In this document: positions 1 to 7,784 of the stretch, in pieces
Layout: every line of letters starts with the position of its first letter
How positions within the stretch are numbered: the stretch's first letter is position 1
Assembly: GCF_000016905.1 (NCBI RefSeq)
Contig: NC_009616.1
Location: forward strand, 434,001 to 498,000
Direction: 5' to 3'
Origin: Thermosipho melanesiensis BI429
GTDB lineage: Bacteria; Thermotogota; Thermotogae; Thermotogales; Fervidobacteriaceae
Length of the DNA stretch: 64,000 nt
The notes under the pieces: model-generated
Seen by the model: the letters and a program-made list of their open reading frames with translations, nothing else
What the model was told of the DNA's origin: nothing
Databases searched by the model: none
Program-made: the position numbers and the translations under genes

Positions 1-138
1 GACCTGAAAAAAACAACAATCAATACAAAAATACTAAATCAATTAAAATATATTAGTTGATTATATAAACAACCATTTAGTGGTTAATCAGTCTATGCTT
101 CGCCGGAGCCAGTGAAAGGAATTTTTAGGAGATTAAAA

Positions 139-162
139 CGGAACCATATGGTTCCGCTTTTT
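139..162 (+). terminator. Intrinsic terminator at end of unknown upstream unit
   Basis: An 18-nt perfect palindrome (CGGAACCAT / ATGGTTCCG) is followed by CTTTTT. Before it, at 69-83 and about 93-106, lie two more short hairpin-capable stretches in a region with no good reading frame, so the last 100 bases of the upstream transcript may be structured RNA. What is terminated lies outside the window; frame 1 is open from base 1 to a TGA at 58-60, which could be the last 19 codons of a gene, but this is too short to support. Confidence 0.6.
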
Positions 163-181
163 ATGTTTTGTTAATTGATTT

Positions 182-486
182 TTAAACATACTTCAAAAGT
201 ATAGTCTCTATTTCTTTATGCTCTCTAACATTTAGCTCGCCTATCTTTCTACCTTTTTGAAGTATTACTATTTTATCTATCTTTTTCAACTCTTCTATTT
301 CATGTGTTGCAAAAAGAACTATTTTCTTTTTTTGAACCAACTCTTCAATAAGTTCATATATCTTTTGCCGCGTTTTTATATCCACACCACTTGTTGTTTC
401 ATCAAATATATATACTGTTGATATTGTTATTTTTTCCTTAGCATATTTTTGATTTTTTAATAAGTCTGGCCAATTTAATAGTTTTC
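182..486 (-). pseudogene. ABC transporter ATP-binding protein, 3' remnant
   Basis: Only the C-terminal third of an ABC-type ATPase remains. Reading the minus strand from about 486 gives roughly 100 codons without a usable start; a stop (TGA) lies immediately upstream at about 487-489. The segment contains a Walker B-like stretch VYIFDETTSGVD with its D-loop, then the H-loop ATHEIEELKKIDKIVIL and a short tail. There is no Walker A and no LSGGQ signature, and no preceding sequence on this strand supplies them before the hydrolase gene begins. An internal ATG at 385 could start a 67-residue peptide, but it would lack the nucleotide-binding site. It reads as a truncated gene of the ABC-2 drug/bacteriocin exporter ATPase class. 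The 5' deletion endpoint near 487 has no visible repeat. Confidence 0.75.
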
Positions 487-503
487 ATACAAAAAGCATT
501 TTC

Positions 504-1082
504 CTAGTAATTTCCATTTTTAAAAAAAGGGTTTATTTTAAATAAATCTGAGATTTTACACACTTTTTCATGCCCTGGTAAAATAAACATATTTTTGTTA
601 AGTTTTAAAAATACATCGTTTAATCTTTTAATTGCTTCATTCATCAATTTTTTTGACCCACCCAAATCGCTTCTCCCTACTGTATTGCAAAATACAGTGT
701 CTCCTGTAAATATTAAATCTTCGAATATAATTATCCTAGACCCCAAAGTATGCCCAGGAACCTTTATTGTTTCAAAGAAAACATCAATATCTTCTGCATC
801 TTTCTCATATATAAACGTTGTCCCAAAAAGATGAGAAAAATTCTCATTTGGATCATACAACATTTTCTTATCTTCTTTAGAAATATAAACTTTTTCCACA
901 TTAAGTTCTGTAAGACCAGCAATATGATCATAGTGCCCGTGAGTTAAAAGCACACAAACGGGTATATCACCTAAATACCTACCTATTCCAAAACCTGGAT
1001 CCACAACATAAATTCTTTCTTTTTTGAAAACATAAGTATTCGTCCCTAAAAATCCAGATGTTTTGTACAATTTAAATTCCAT
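504..1082 (-). CDS. MBL-fold metallo-hydrolase (glyoxalase II-like)
   Basis: A 192-residue cytoplasmic metallo-beta-lactamase-fold hydrolase. The metal ligands of the family are visible in order: THGHYDH near residue 48, the GHTLGS histidine near 110, the metal-bridging aspartate in FTGDTVF near 126, and the C-terminal PGHE near 168. The length and the tail ending in NPFF match the short glyoxalase II-like group (COG0491), whose physiological substrates are mostly unassigned; hydroxyacylglutathione hydrolase is only one possibility and glutathione is not expected in this kind of organism. It is monocistronic, with an extended -10 (TGATAAAAT, minus strand) 17 bp upstream of the start. The relic ABC ATPase lies downstream. 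Confidence 0.85.
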   Translation of the reverse strand: MEFKLYKTSGFLGTNTYVFKKERIYVVDPGFGIGRYLGDIPVCVLLTHGHYDHIAGLTELNVEKVYISKEDKKMLYDPNENFSHLFGTTFIYEKDAEDIDVFFETIKVPGHTLGSRIIIFEDLIFTGDTVFCNTVGRSDLGGSKKLMNEAIKRLNDVFLKLNKNMFILPGHEKVCKISDLFKINPFFKNGNY

Positions 1083-1098
1083 AACATCACCCAGAATA

Positions 1099-1107
1099 AT
1101 TTTATCA
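1099..1107 (-). promoter_or_regulatory. Extended -10 promoter of MBL hydrolase
   Basis: The minus strand reads TGATAAAAT, 16 bases upstream of the ATG at 1082. No good -35 is visible. It is the same extended -10 form found before many genes in this window. Confidence 0.5.
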
Positions 1108-1208
1108 TAGATAGAAAAGTTAGTATATACCTCAAAAAACTCCCAAAAATATTCTTTTACATGATTTTATCCAACTTGTAACATTTTAACACGAACCCGA
1201 AACATATG

Positions 1209-1235
1209 TTATCAGTCTATATATGTGACTGATAA
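1209..1235 (+). promoter_or_regulatory. CIRCE-like inverted repeat (putative HrcA operator)
   Basis: Perfect 9-bp arms, TTATCAGTC and GACTGATAA, are separated by exactly 9 nt. The geometry is that of the HrcA operator CIRCE (TTAGCACTC-N9-GAGTGCTAA); each arm differs from that consensus at two positions and the changes are complementary between arms, so the dyad is preserved. It lies 28 bp before the ATG of a Clp-family heat-shock ATPase, as expected for a stress repressor site. Binding by HrcA is inferred; hrcA itself is not in the window. A CtsR or unrelated regulator is the alternative. Confidence 0.7.
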
Positions 1236-1263
1236 AACAAAAAATAATATTGGAGGTGGTTAG

Positions 1264-3633
1264 ATGAGATATTTAGATGAAAAGATGCAAGAGTTAGTTC
1301 AGCAAGCAGCTGAAAATCTGGAGAACAAAAGGCAAAACCTTCTAAAACCGGAACACGTATTATACGAAGTACTTCAAGAGGAAACCATTCAAAAAATTTT
1401 ATTAAAAGATAAAGGATTAAGTTTAGAAGAGATTTTTGATAGATTAGAAGAACTAATAGAAAGTCAATACGGGGTATACTATGGTTCCGGTTCAGGTGTT
1501 TACATATCAAACGAGTTATCTAGAATTTTTGAACTTTCAAGAAAAGAAGCAAAATTATTAGGTTCAAACAAAGTTTCTCCTGTACATTTTCTTTTAGCAC
1601 TGCTAAAAGACGGTTCCACACAAGCTGCATCAATACTATCTAGATATGGTATAACCTACGAAGAGATAATTAAGAAAGTAAAAGAATTATCTGAAAGTGG
1701 TGAATTAGATGGAGAAGGAAACGTACTTACAAAATATACAGTTGATTTAACTAAGCTTGCAAAAGAAGGAAAATTATCACCAGTTATTGGAAGAGAAAAA
1801 GAAATAGAAAGGGTTATAGAGATTCTCTCCAGAAAAACAAAAAACAACCCTGTATTAATTGGTGATCCCGGAGTTGGTAAAACTGCAATTGTGGAAGGTC
1901 TCGCACAGAGAATTGTCGAAGGAAAAGTACCAGACAAATTAAAAAACAAACGTATTTTAATGCTTGACTTGGGTAAAATGCTTGCAGGAAGTAAATATCG
2001 TGGTGAATTTGAAGAAAGACTTAAAAAGGTGATGGAAGAAATAAATAAATTAAAAAACAACGTTATATTATTTATTGATGAACTTCATACAATTGTCGGA
2101 GCGGGTGCTGCTGAAGGTGCTATGGATGCATCAAATATGCTAAAACCTGCACTTGCAAGAGGAGAATTACATGCAATAGGCGCAACAACATTGGAAGAAT
2201 ATAGAAAGCATATTGAAAAAGACAAAGCTCTTGCACGAAGATTCCAACCTGTCTTTGTAGAAGAGCCAAGTGTTGAAGAAACTATAAGAATATTAAAAGG
2301 TCTAAAGGAAACTTACGAAAAACATCACAACGTAAAAATCACAGATGAAGCTATAGAAGCTGCAGCAAAATTATCTTCAAAGTACATACAAGATAGATTT
2401 ATGCCAGATAAAGCAATAGATTTAATAGACGAAGCTGCAGCAAAAGTAAGTTTAAAGTCTTCCGACCCAAAAATCTCTGAATTAAAAGAAAAGATAAAAT
2501 CTTTAAGTGAAAAGATTGATGAATTAACCATCAATTCAAAATATAAAGAAGCAGCTGAAATGAAACAACAAATGTTCAAATTACAAAAGCAATACGAAGA
2601 GCTCGAAAAAAAATATGGTACAGATACCGTCTCCGCCGAAACTGTAGCAAAGGTTGTTGAATCTTGGACTGGAATTCCAGCAACAAAAATGATGGAATCT
2701 GAAAAAGAAAAATTATTAAAGTTTGAAGAATTAGTTCACCAAAGAATGGTTGATCAAGAAGAAGCAGTAAGAGTTGTAGCAGATGCAATAAGAAAAGCAA
2801 GAGCAGGAATAAAAGATCCAAATAGACCTATCGGAACTTTCCTATTTTTGGGGCCAAGTGGTGTCGGTAAAACAGAACTTGCAAAGACTATTGCAGAGTT
2901 GTTGTTTGGTTCAGAAAACGCATTAATTAGGATTGACATGAGTGAGTATATGGAAAAACATTCAGTAGCAAGACTTATCGGTGCACCTCCAGGATACGTT
3001 GGATATGACCAAGGAGGGCAACTTACTGAAGCTGTTAGAAGAAAACCATACAGTGTTATCTTGTTAGATGAAGTTGAAAAAGCACACCCTGAAGTTTTCA
3101 ACGTGTTATTACAAATGTTTGATGACGGAAGATTAACCGATGGAAAAGGAAATACTGTTGATTTCAGAAATACAATAATAATCATGACAAGCAATCTTGC
3201 AAGTGATAAAATCTTAAGAAAAGTAGAAGCAGGTATAGACTTTGAAAAGATAGAAGAAACGGTAAGGGAAGATTTAAAACATTACTTTAGACCAGAGTTT
3301 ATAAATAGAATAGACCACATTGTAATCTTTAAACCTCTAACTAAGGAAAATATGAAAGAAATTGTCGAAAAATTAGTTGCAAAGCTTGAAAAAAGGTTAA
3401 AAGAAAAGAAGTTAAAGATAAGCCTAACAGATACTGCAAAAGAATATCTAGCTAGCAAAGGATATGATCCTGCATTTGGTGCAAGACCTCTAAGAAGACT
3501 TATAGAAAGAGAAATCGAAACACCATTATCAAGAAAGATAATAGCAGGTGAAATAATCGAAGGTGATGTTGTTCTTGTTGACGAAAAAGATGGAAAATTA
3601 ATAGTTGAAAAAGAAAAACAGTTAACAAAATAA
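1264..3633 (+). CDS. clpC: Clp-family AAA+ ATPase (ClpC/ClpB-like)
   Basis: A 789-residue Hsp100 unfoldase or disaggregase. It has an N-terminal Clp-N double repeat (about 1-145), AAA1 with Walker A GDPGVGKT at 200-207 and Walker [11 protein letters not shown], a short coiled middle domain of some 50 residues (about 405-460), and AAA2 with Walker A GPSGVGKT near 535 and a C-terminal D2-small domain ending in the [11 protein letters not shown] motif. The length and short middle domain are ClpC-like. However, after MTSNLASD in AAA2 the sequence runs straight to the [10 protein letters not shown] segment, and the extended loop with the VGF/LGF/IGF tripeptide that docks ClpP is not visible, which is ClpB-like. 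Start choice: GGAGGTG 7 nt before ATG. Probably controlled through the inverted repeat upstream; transcribed alone and followed by a terminator. The ClpC name follows overall architecture; ClpP partnership is doubtful. Confidence 0.85.
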   Translation: MRYLDEKMQELVQQAAENLENKRQNLLKPEHVLYEVLQEETIQKILLKDKGLSLEEIFDRLEELIESQYGVYYGSGSGVYISNELSRIFELSRKEAKLLGSNKVSPVHFLLALLKDGSTQAASILSRYGITYEEIIKKVKELSESGELDGEGNVLTKYTVDLTKLAKEGKLSPVIGREKEIERVIEILSRKTKNNPVLIGDPGVGKTAIVEGLAQRIVEGKVPDKLKNKRILMLDLGKMLAGSKYRGEFEERLKKVMEEINKLKNNVILFIDELHTIVGAGAAEGAMDASNMLKPALARGELHAIGATTLEEYRKHIEKDKALARRFQPVFVEEPSVEETIRILKGLKETYEKHHNVKITDEAIEAAAKLSSKYIQDRFMPDKAIDLIDEAAAKVSLKSSDPKISELKEKIKSLSEKIDELTINSKYKEAAEMKQQMFKLQKQYEELEKKYGTDTVSAETVAKVVESWTGIPATKMMESEKEKLLKFEELVHQRMVDQEEAVRVVADAIRKARAGIKDPNRPIGTFLFLGPSGVGKTELAKTIAELLFGSENALIRIDMSEYMEKHSVARLIGAPPGYVGYDQGGQLTEAVRRKPYSVILLDEVEKAHPEVFNVLLQMFDDGRLTDGKGNTVDFRNTIIIMTSNLASDKILRKVEAGIDFEKIEETVREDLKHYFRPEFINRIDHIVIFKPLTKENMKEIVEKLVAKLEKRLKEKKLKISLTDTAKEYLASKGYDPAFGARPLRRLIEREIETPLSRKIIAGEIIEGDVVLVDEKDGKLIVEKEKQLTK

Positions 3634-3655
3634 GGGGCAAGCGCCCCTTATTTTT
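3631..3655 (+). terminator. Terminator of clpC
   Basis: Stem TAAGGGGC / GCCCCTTA with a 4-nt loop followed by TTTTT; the clpC stop codon is the first triplet of the stem. Confidence 0.85.
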
Positions 3656-3711
3656 AATTATCACTTTGTGAAAAATTGTTTGAGTTATTTTCATTTTTTA
3701 GCAATATATAG

Positions 3712-3717
3712 TATAAT
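3712..3717 (+). promoter_or_regulatory. -10 of rubredoxin operon
   Basis: TATAAT about 50 bp before the rubredoxin ATG, in an AT-rich stretch after the clpC terminator. No convincing -35 at the right distance. Confidence 0.4.
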
Positions 3718-3767
3718 TTTATATGTAAGTAAGTGAATTTTTTACCTTATATAGGGGGGGTGAAAAT

Positions 3768-3926
3768 ATGAAAAGATACGTATGTTCCGTATGTGGATAT
3801 GTATATGATCCAGAAGTAGGAGATCCCGATAATGGAATAGAACCAGGAACATCATTTGAAGAACTACCAGAAAATTGGGTATGTCCAGTATGCGGTGTAG
3901 GTAAAGATCAATTTGAAGAAGAATAG
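3768..3926 (+). CDS. Rubredoxin
   Basis: A 52-residue iron protein. Two CxxCG pairs (CSVCGY at residues 6-11 and CPVCGV near 39-44) supply four cysteines for one Fe(SCys)4 centre, and the [25 protein letters not shown] segment between them is the standard rubredoxin core, so the identification is firm. It is a small soluble electron carrier; in anaerobes rubredoxin usually feeds oxygen or peroxide reductases. A G-rich ribosome binding site lies 5 nt before the ATG. It ends 11 bp before a TM1266-like regulator, with which it is probably cotranscribed. Confidence 0.95.
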   Translation: MKRYVCSVCGYVYDPEVGDPDNGIEPGTSFEELPENWVCPVCGVGKDQFEEE

Positions 3927-3937
3927 GAGTGGATATA

Positions 3938-4207
3938 ATGAAAGATATTACCGTAAGAACTGTTATGGCTATATTAATCGATAACAGGGAAAAATCAGCT
4001 ACTAAGGTTCAAGAACTACTTACAGAATATGGTTGCTACATCAAAACAAGGCTGGGACTCCACGAAGGTGTGCCACAATATTGTTCAAATTCCGGTTTAA
4101 TTATTTTGGAATTAGTAGACAACGAGAAAAAACACGAAGAACTCATGGAAAAATTAAATCAAATTCCTGGAGTAAAGTCGGATTTAATGAGATTAAAGTT
4201 CGATTAA
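3938..4207 (+). CDS. TM1266-like iron-only hydrogenase system regulator
   Basis: An 89-residue protein with the ferredoxin-like (ACT/NikR C-terminal-like) pattern of the 'iron-only hydrogenase system putative regulator' family typified by Thermotoga TM1266: an initial strand VRTVMAILIDN, a helix with KVQELLTEYG, then GLHEGVPQYCSNSGLIILEL and a C-terminal GVKSDLMRLKF strand. The family is often encoded near [FeFe]-hydrogenase or maturase genes; none is in this window. The start at 3938 is preferred over an in-frame GTG at 3929 because that GTG lies inside the GGAGTGG ribosome binding site. Function is known only by association. Confidence 0.8.
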   Translation: MKDITVRTVMAILIDNREKSATKVQELLTEYGCYIKTRLGLHEGVPQYCSNSGLIILELVDNEKKHEELMEKLNQIPGVKSDLMRLKFD

Positions 4208-4237
4208 AAAAGTCGGGGAACATCTCCCGACTTTTTA
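4206..4237. terminator. Bidirectional terminator
   Basis: Stem AGTCGGG / CCCGACT, preceded by a run of A and followed by a run of T, lies between the convergent TM1266-like gene and the H-NOX chemoreceptor gene, so it can act in both directions. Confidence 0.85.
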
Positions 4238-6028
4238 TATATCAACTTTATTTAAGTTTTCTTGAATGAGTTTTAAAAGATTTATTGTTTGTGTTACATT
4301 CTCAAATACACTCTTAATTTCACTTAAGAATCTTTGAATGGATGCACTTATTTCCTCTGCAGTTGCAGAGCTTTCCTCTGATATAGCCAGAAGGTTTTGT
4401 ATACTATTTGTTATGTCATCTAATTTAGCTGCTTCGCTATTTAAAGCGTCAATAAGTGAGTTTAATTGTTGGGTTATACCGGAAATTACGTTACTTGATG
4501 CTTTACTCTTTTCTGAACTTTCCGATAATGCTTTTGTTTGCTCTTTTAAACTTTCATACCCCGATATAATACCGGCGTTCAAATTTTTGATTCCATTCGA
4601 AATTCTCGAAAGAAAATTTGAAATTCTGTTTGCGGATAACTTACTTTCTTCTGCAAGCTTTCTAATTTCATCTGCAACCACTGCAAAACCTTTCCCAGCT
4701 TCACCACTTCTTGCAGCTTCTATTGCAGCATTCAACGCCAAAAGATTTGTTTGTTCAGCTATGTTCATTACTGTATTAGCTATCTTTTTAATCTCATCTG
4801 CATCGTTTCTTAAATTTTCGCTTTCATTTGCTATCTTTTCAAAATCATTACTTACCTTTCCAATGTTTAAATACGCATTCTCAACACTTTGTGCCGCAGA
4901 AACTATGTTATCAACAGCCTCATTTAAACTTTTTATTATCTCATTCTGTTGATTAATTGTCTGTGAAATAGTTTCAACATTTGAAGAAACTGTTTCGGAT
5001 ATTCTCTCTGCATCGTTACTAATCTGAATAGCTGTATCAGCAACTTGTGTTGATAAATCTTTCATAGTATCTATTTGTTCTTGAACAATATCTATGGAAT
5101 TCATGGTTTTTTCAGAAAAATTAAGTAACTCTTCCGTATCACCTTGAAATGATATAAACATCTCTTTAAATTTTTCATTTGCTTTGTTTAATTTTTGACT
5201 AATTTCCTCAAAATTTCTTTCCCCAGTGATATATGTTACTGAAGATAGGTCATCAAATTTTAAAGATTTAAAACCTTTCTTTAGATCAAAAACAACTGGA
5301 ATTGAAAGTACAAACGATGAAATAGCAATAATTATAGATGAAACTACTGGTGGAGTAAAAGAAGAAGATAATAACGAAATAACAAACAAAATTAACGGAA
5401 AAAATATTAAATTGTTATTTAATATATTTTTCAACAAACCAAAAGACACTAACTTAAACGCCTTTAGTCTTATTAATTTTCCATATGGTTTTGTCGCTTT
5501 AACCTTAATTTCAATAAAAGCTCCAGAACTATTTGAACCTTGATTTAAAATCTCAAGTTCAACTGGATCATCAAAAAGCTTCGATGCACCCTTTGTTAAA
5601 CCTATAAAGTAACTTCTAAAATCCCTTTTAGACTCATATCTTATCCTTGCAGTCTTCTCATCTATGTAAGTATAAATAATTCTTGGAGGCTTTGCACCTT
5701 TTATCCTTCTTGTAAGTGCCCTATGTACCATATCCATAACACTTAAAAAGGAAAGAATACCGTCTTTTTTAAAATAACCAGGATAATATGAACGAAAGGT
5801 AAAAATATTCTCAAATCCTGTTTCTTCCCAGAGTTGCTCGTATGTCTTTCCAACCTTTTTTGAAAGTTCTTGCGAAAATTTTACTACAAAGTTATCTTCC
5901 ACATCGTTTATTGGATTTAAAAGTACTTCAGTATTAAGATTGAAAGATTCAATAAGTTCGTTCACCACCTTTTCTCCATAAAGCTTTTTCCAAGTATTTA
6001 TCCATATATTCATTACAAAACTTTTCAT
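4235..6028 (-). CDS. Methyl-accepting chemotaxis protein with N-terminal H-NOX haem domain
   Basis: A 597-residue chemoreceptor. Residues 1-185 form an H-NOX (haem NO/O2-binding) domain: proximal haem ligand H102 in DMVHRAL, the KPPR turn with P115, and the propionate-binding YxSxR motif (Y131, S133, R135). Distal-pocket residues W9, N74, Y140 and L144 sit at the same numbers as in the O2-binding H-NOX of C. tengcongensis. Two adjacent hydrophobic segments (about 206-223 and 226-246) make a membrane hairpin, followed by a cytoplasmic coiled-coil signalling domain with the hairpin tip [18 protein letters not shown] / [21 protein letters not shown]. There is no periplasmic sensor, so the ligand is sensed inside the cell. 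The architecture is that of known H-NOX-MCP fusions that report O2 or NO to CheA. Start supported by GGAGGTG 5 nt before ATG. Monocistronic. Confidence 0.9.
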   Translation of the reverse strand: MKSFVMNIWINTWKKLYGEKVVNELIESFNLNTEVLLNPINDVEDNFVVKFSQELSKKVGKTYEQLWEETGFENIFTFRSYYPGYFKKDGILSFLSVMDMVHRALTRRIKGAKPPRIIYTYIDEKTARIRYESKRDFRSYFIGLTKGASKLFDDPVELEILNQGSNSSGAFIEIKVKATKPYGKLIRLKAFKLVSFGLLKNILNNNLIFFPLILFVISLLSSSFTPPVVSSIIIAISSFVLSIPVVFDLKKGFKSLKFDDLSSVTYITGERNFEEISQKLNKANEKFKEMFISFQGDTEELLNFSEKTMNSIDIVQEQIDTMKDLSTQVADTAIQISNDAERISETVSSNVETISQTINQQNEIIKSLNEAVDNIVSAAQSVENAYLNIGKVSNDFEKIANESENLRNDADEIKKIANTVMNIAEQTNLLALNAAIEAARSGEAGKGFAVVADEIRKLAEESKLSANRISNFLSRISNGIKNLNAGIISGYESLKEQTKALSESSEKSKASSNVISGITQQLNSLIDALNSEAAKLDDITNSIQNLLAISEESSATAEEISASIQRFLSEIKSVFENVTQTINLLKLIQENLNKVDI

Positions 6029-6048
6029 CTTAACACCTCCTTCTTTTT

Positions 6049-6057
6049 ATTTTACCA
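6049..6057 (-). promoter_or_regulatory. Extended -10 promoter of H-NOX chemoreceptor
   Basis: The minus strand reads TGGTAAAAT 20 bp before the ATG at 6028, in the 47-bp gap shared with the divergent pseudouridine synthase gene. Confidence 0.5.
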
Positions 6058-6075
6058 TAAATGTTAAAATATTAG

Positions 6076-6807
6076 ATGAAAGGAGTTGATAATATTAAAT
6101 TACAAAGGATTCTCCAAATATGTGGCTTTGCAAGAAGAAAAGCAGATGAACTTATATTTTCAAAAAAGGTAAAAGTTAATGGTAAAATAGTTACCAAACC
6201 CTGGTTTGATGTAAAAGTAGATGATGAAATAACCGTAGAAGGAAAAAAGTTTACACTTCCAAAGTTTGAATATTATGTTTTACACAAACCAAAAGGTTAT
6301 GTAACAAGTCTATACGACCCAAAAGAGAAAAACACGATAAAAGAGTTTTTCAAAGATAAACCTTTAAAACCAGCTGGAAGACTGGATAAAGACGTTTCTG
6401 GTGTCTTAATATTAACCAATGATGGAGATTTAATTGATGTTTTAACAAATGCAAAATATGGAGTAAAAAAAGTTTATATAGCAAAAATAACTGGAAGGGT
6501 TAAGTTTGAAGACCTTCTTTCTCTAAAAAAAGGCATATACGATAAAGGTGACTTTTTAAAACTTGAACACTTTGACATCCTAGAACAAGGATTCAACTAT
6601 TCAACAGTAAAGGTAGAAATGATAAAAGGAAAAAAACATGAAGTAAAAAGACTCTTTGAGAAAATAGGTCATAAAGTTTTAGAATTAAGAAGAATAAAAC
6701 ACGGTCCTGTAAGTATTTCTCTTGCTCCAAATCCCGGGGATATGAGAAAGATAGAAGGAGAAATTCTAAAGAAACTTTTAAAATTAAAAAGGAGGAAAAA
6801 AGCATGA
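6076..6807 (+). CDS. RsuA/RluB-family pseudouridine synthase
   Basis: Isomerises a specific uridine in rRNA to pseudouridine. An S4 RNA-binding domain (about 8-60, with LQRILQICGFARRKADELI) precedes the catalytic domain, whose active-site motif PAGRLDKDVSGVLILTNDG carries the catalytic aspartate; a GKKHEVKRLFEKIGHKV segment follows. The 240-residue size fits RsuA or RluB types; the exact target is not resolvable. The start is unusual: the ATG at 6076 has no ribosome binding site upstream, whereas a strong AAAGGAG at 6079-6085 lies inside that reading and is spaced 8 nt before an in-frame ATT at 6094, giving an N-terminus (M)KLQRIL like that of relatives. Translation may begin at the ATT. galE overlaps the stop by ATGA. 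Confidence 0.85.
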   Translation: MKGVDNIKLQRILQICGFARRKADELIFSKKVKVNGKIVTKPWFDVKVDDEITVEGKKFTLPKFEYYVLHKPKGYVTSLYDPKEKNTIKEFFKDKPLKPAGRLDKDVSGVLILTNDGDLIDVLTNAKYGVKKVYIAKITGRVKFEDLLSLKKGIYDKGDFLKLEHFDILEQGFNYSTVKVEMIKGKKHEVKRLFEKIGHKVLELRRIKHGPVSISLAPNPGDMRKIEGEILKKLLKLKRRKKA

Positions 6808-7784
6808 ATGTTTTAGTTGCAGGTGGTGCTGGATATATTGGCTCTCACGTTTGTAAGAAGCTTAACGAAAAAGGATACCATGTGATTGTAATTGATAATC
6901 TTTCAAACGGTCACAAAGAATTTGCAAAATACGGTGAATTTATTTTAGGGGACATTTCAGATAAAAAATTACTTGAGATAGTTTTTAGTAATTATCATAT
7001 AGATGCTGTTATGCATTTTTGCGCATACATTGAAGTAGGGGAATCCGTTGTAAATCCGCATAAATACTATGAAAATAACGTCTCAAGTACCCTTGTTCTC
7101 TTACATTCTATGTTAAAACACAATATTAAAAAGTTTATTTTTTCATCTACAGCAGCAATATACGGACTCCCCAACAAAATCCCTATAAAGGAAGACGCCC
7201 CCAAAAATCCCATAAATCCATATGGAAAGAGTAAATATATGGTAGAAGAAATTTTAGACGATTTTGATAAGGCTTATGGGTTAAAAAGTATACGATTTAG
7301 ATACTTTAATGCAGCAGGTGCCGATGAATCAGGAGAGATTGGAGAAGCACACAATCCCGAAACTCATCTTATTCCACTAATTTTAGATGCAGCAATGGGA
7401 AGAAGGGAGAGTATAAAGATTTTTGGAACGGACTACGATACCAAAGATGGGACTTGTATTAGAGATTTTGTACACGTTAACGACCTTGCAGATGCGCATA
7501 TAAAAGGATTAGAATATCTTTTAAGTGAAAACAAAACAGATTATTTTAACTTAGGTAGCGGCGAGGGTTTTTCTGTAAAAGAGGTTATTGAAAAAGTAAA
7601 AGAAATAACAAACGTGGATTTTAAAGTTGAAGAAACTGATAGACGACCAGGTGATCCAGCCTATTTAATAGCAGATAACAAAAAGGCAAAAGATATACTT
7701 TCTTGGAAAATAAATTATTCACTAGAAGATATTATTAAAACCGCTTGGAATTGGCATAGGGTGAGATACAATGGGGATAATTGA
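6804..7784 (+). CDS. galE: UDP-glucose 4-epimerase
   Basis: A 326-residue extended short-chain dehydrogenase/reductase that interconverts UDP-galactose and UDP-glucose. The NAD-binding GGAGYIGSH motif is at the N-terminus, the catalytic YGKSK (Tyr and Lys) is near residue 145, the serine of the triad lies in FIFSSTAAIYG, and the sugar-binding RYFNAAGAD segment follows. Length is normal for GalE. It overlaps the pseudouridine synthase stop (ATGA) and itself overlaps addA by 14 nt, so it is part of a four-gene translationally coupled unit. It supplies the epimerase step for the Leloir pathway completed by galT and galK 9 kb downstream. Confidence 0.92.
   Translation: MNVLVAGGAGYIGSHVCKKLNEKGYHVIVIDNLSNGHKEFAKYGEFILGDISDKKLLEIVFSNYHIDAVMHFCAYIEVGESVVNPHKYYENNVSSTLVLLHSMLKHNIKKFIFSSTAAIYGLPNKIPIKEDAPKNPINPYGKSKYMVEEILDDFDKAYGLKSIRFRYFNAAGADESGEIGEAHNPETHLIPLILDAAMGRRESIKIFGTDYDTKDGTCIRDFVHVNDLADAHIKGLEYLLSENKTDYFNLGSGEGFSVKEVIEKVKEITNVDFKVEETDRRPGDPAYLIADNKKAKDILSWKINYSLEDIIKTAWNWHRVRYNGDN

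Noticed and set aside
60-138. Possible riboswitch or small RNA end
   Set aside because: Two short hairpins precede the terminator, but no known RNA family core could be matched; most of the element would be outside the window.
1656-2060. 134-codon minus-strand frame inside clpC, and similar antisense frames inside the permease, mreB and elsewhere
   Set aside because: Serine/isoleucine/proline-rich shadow frames caused by the codon use of the real genes on the other strand.
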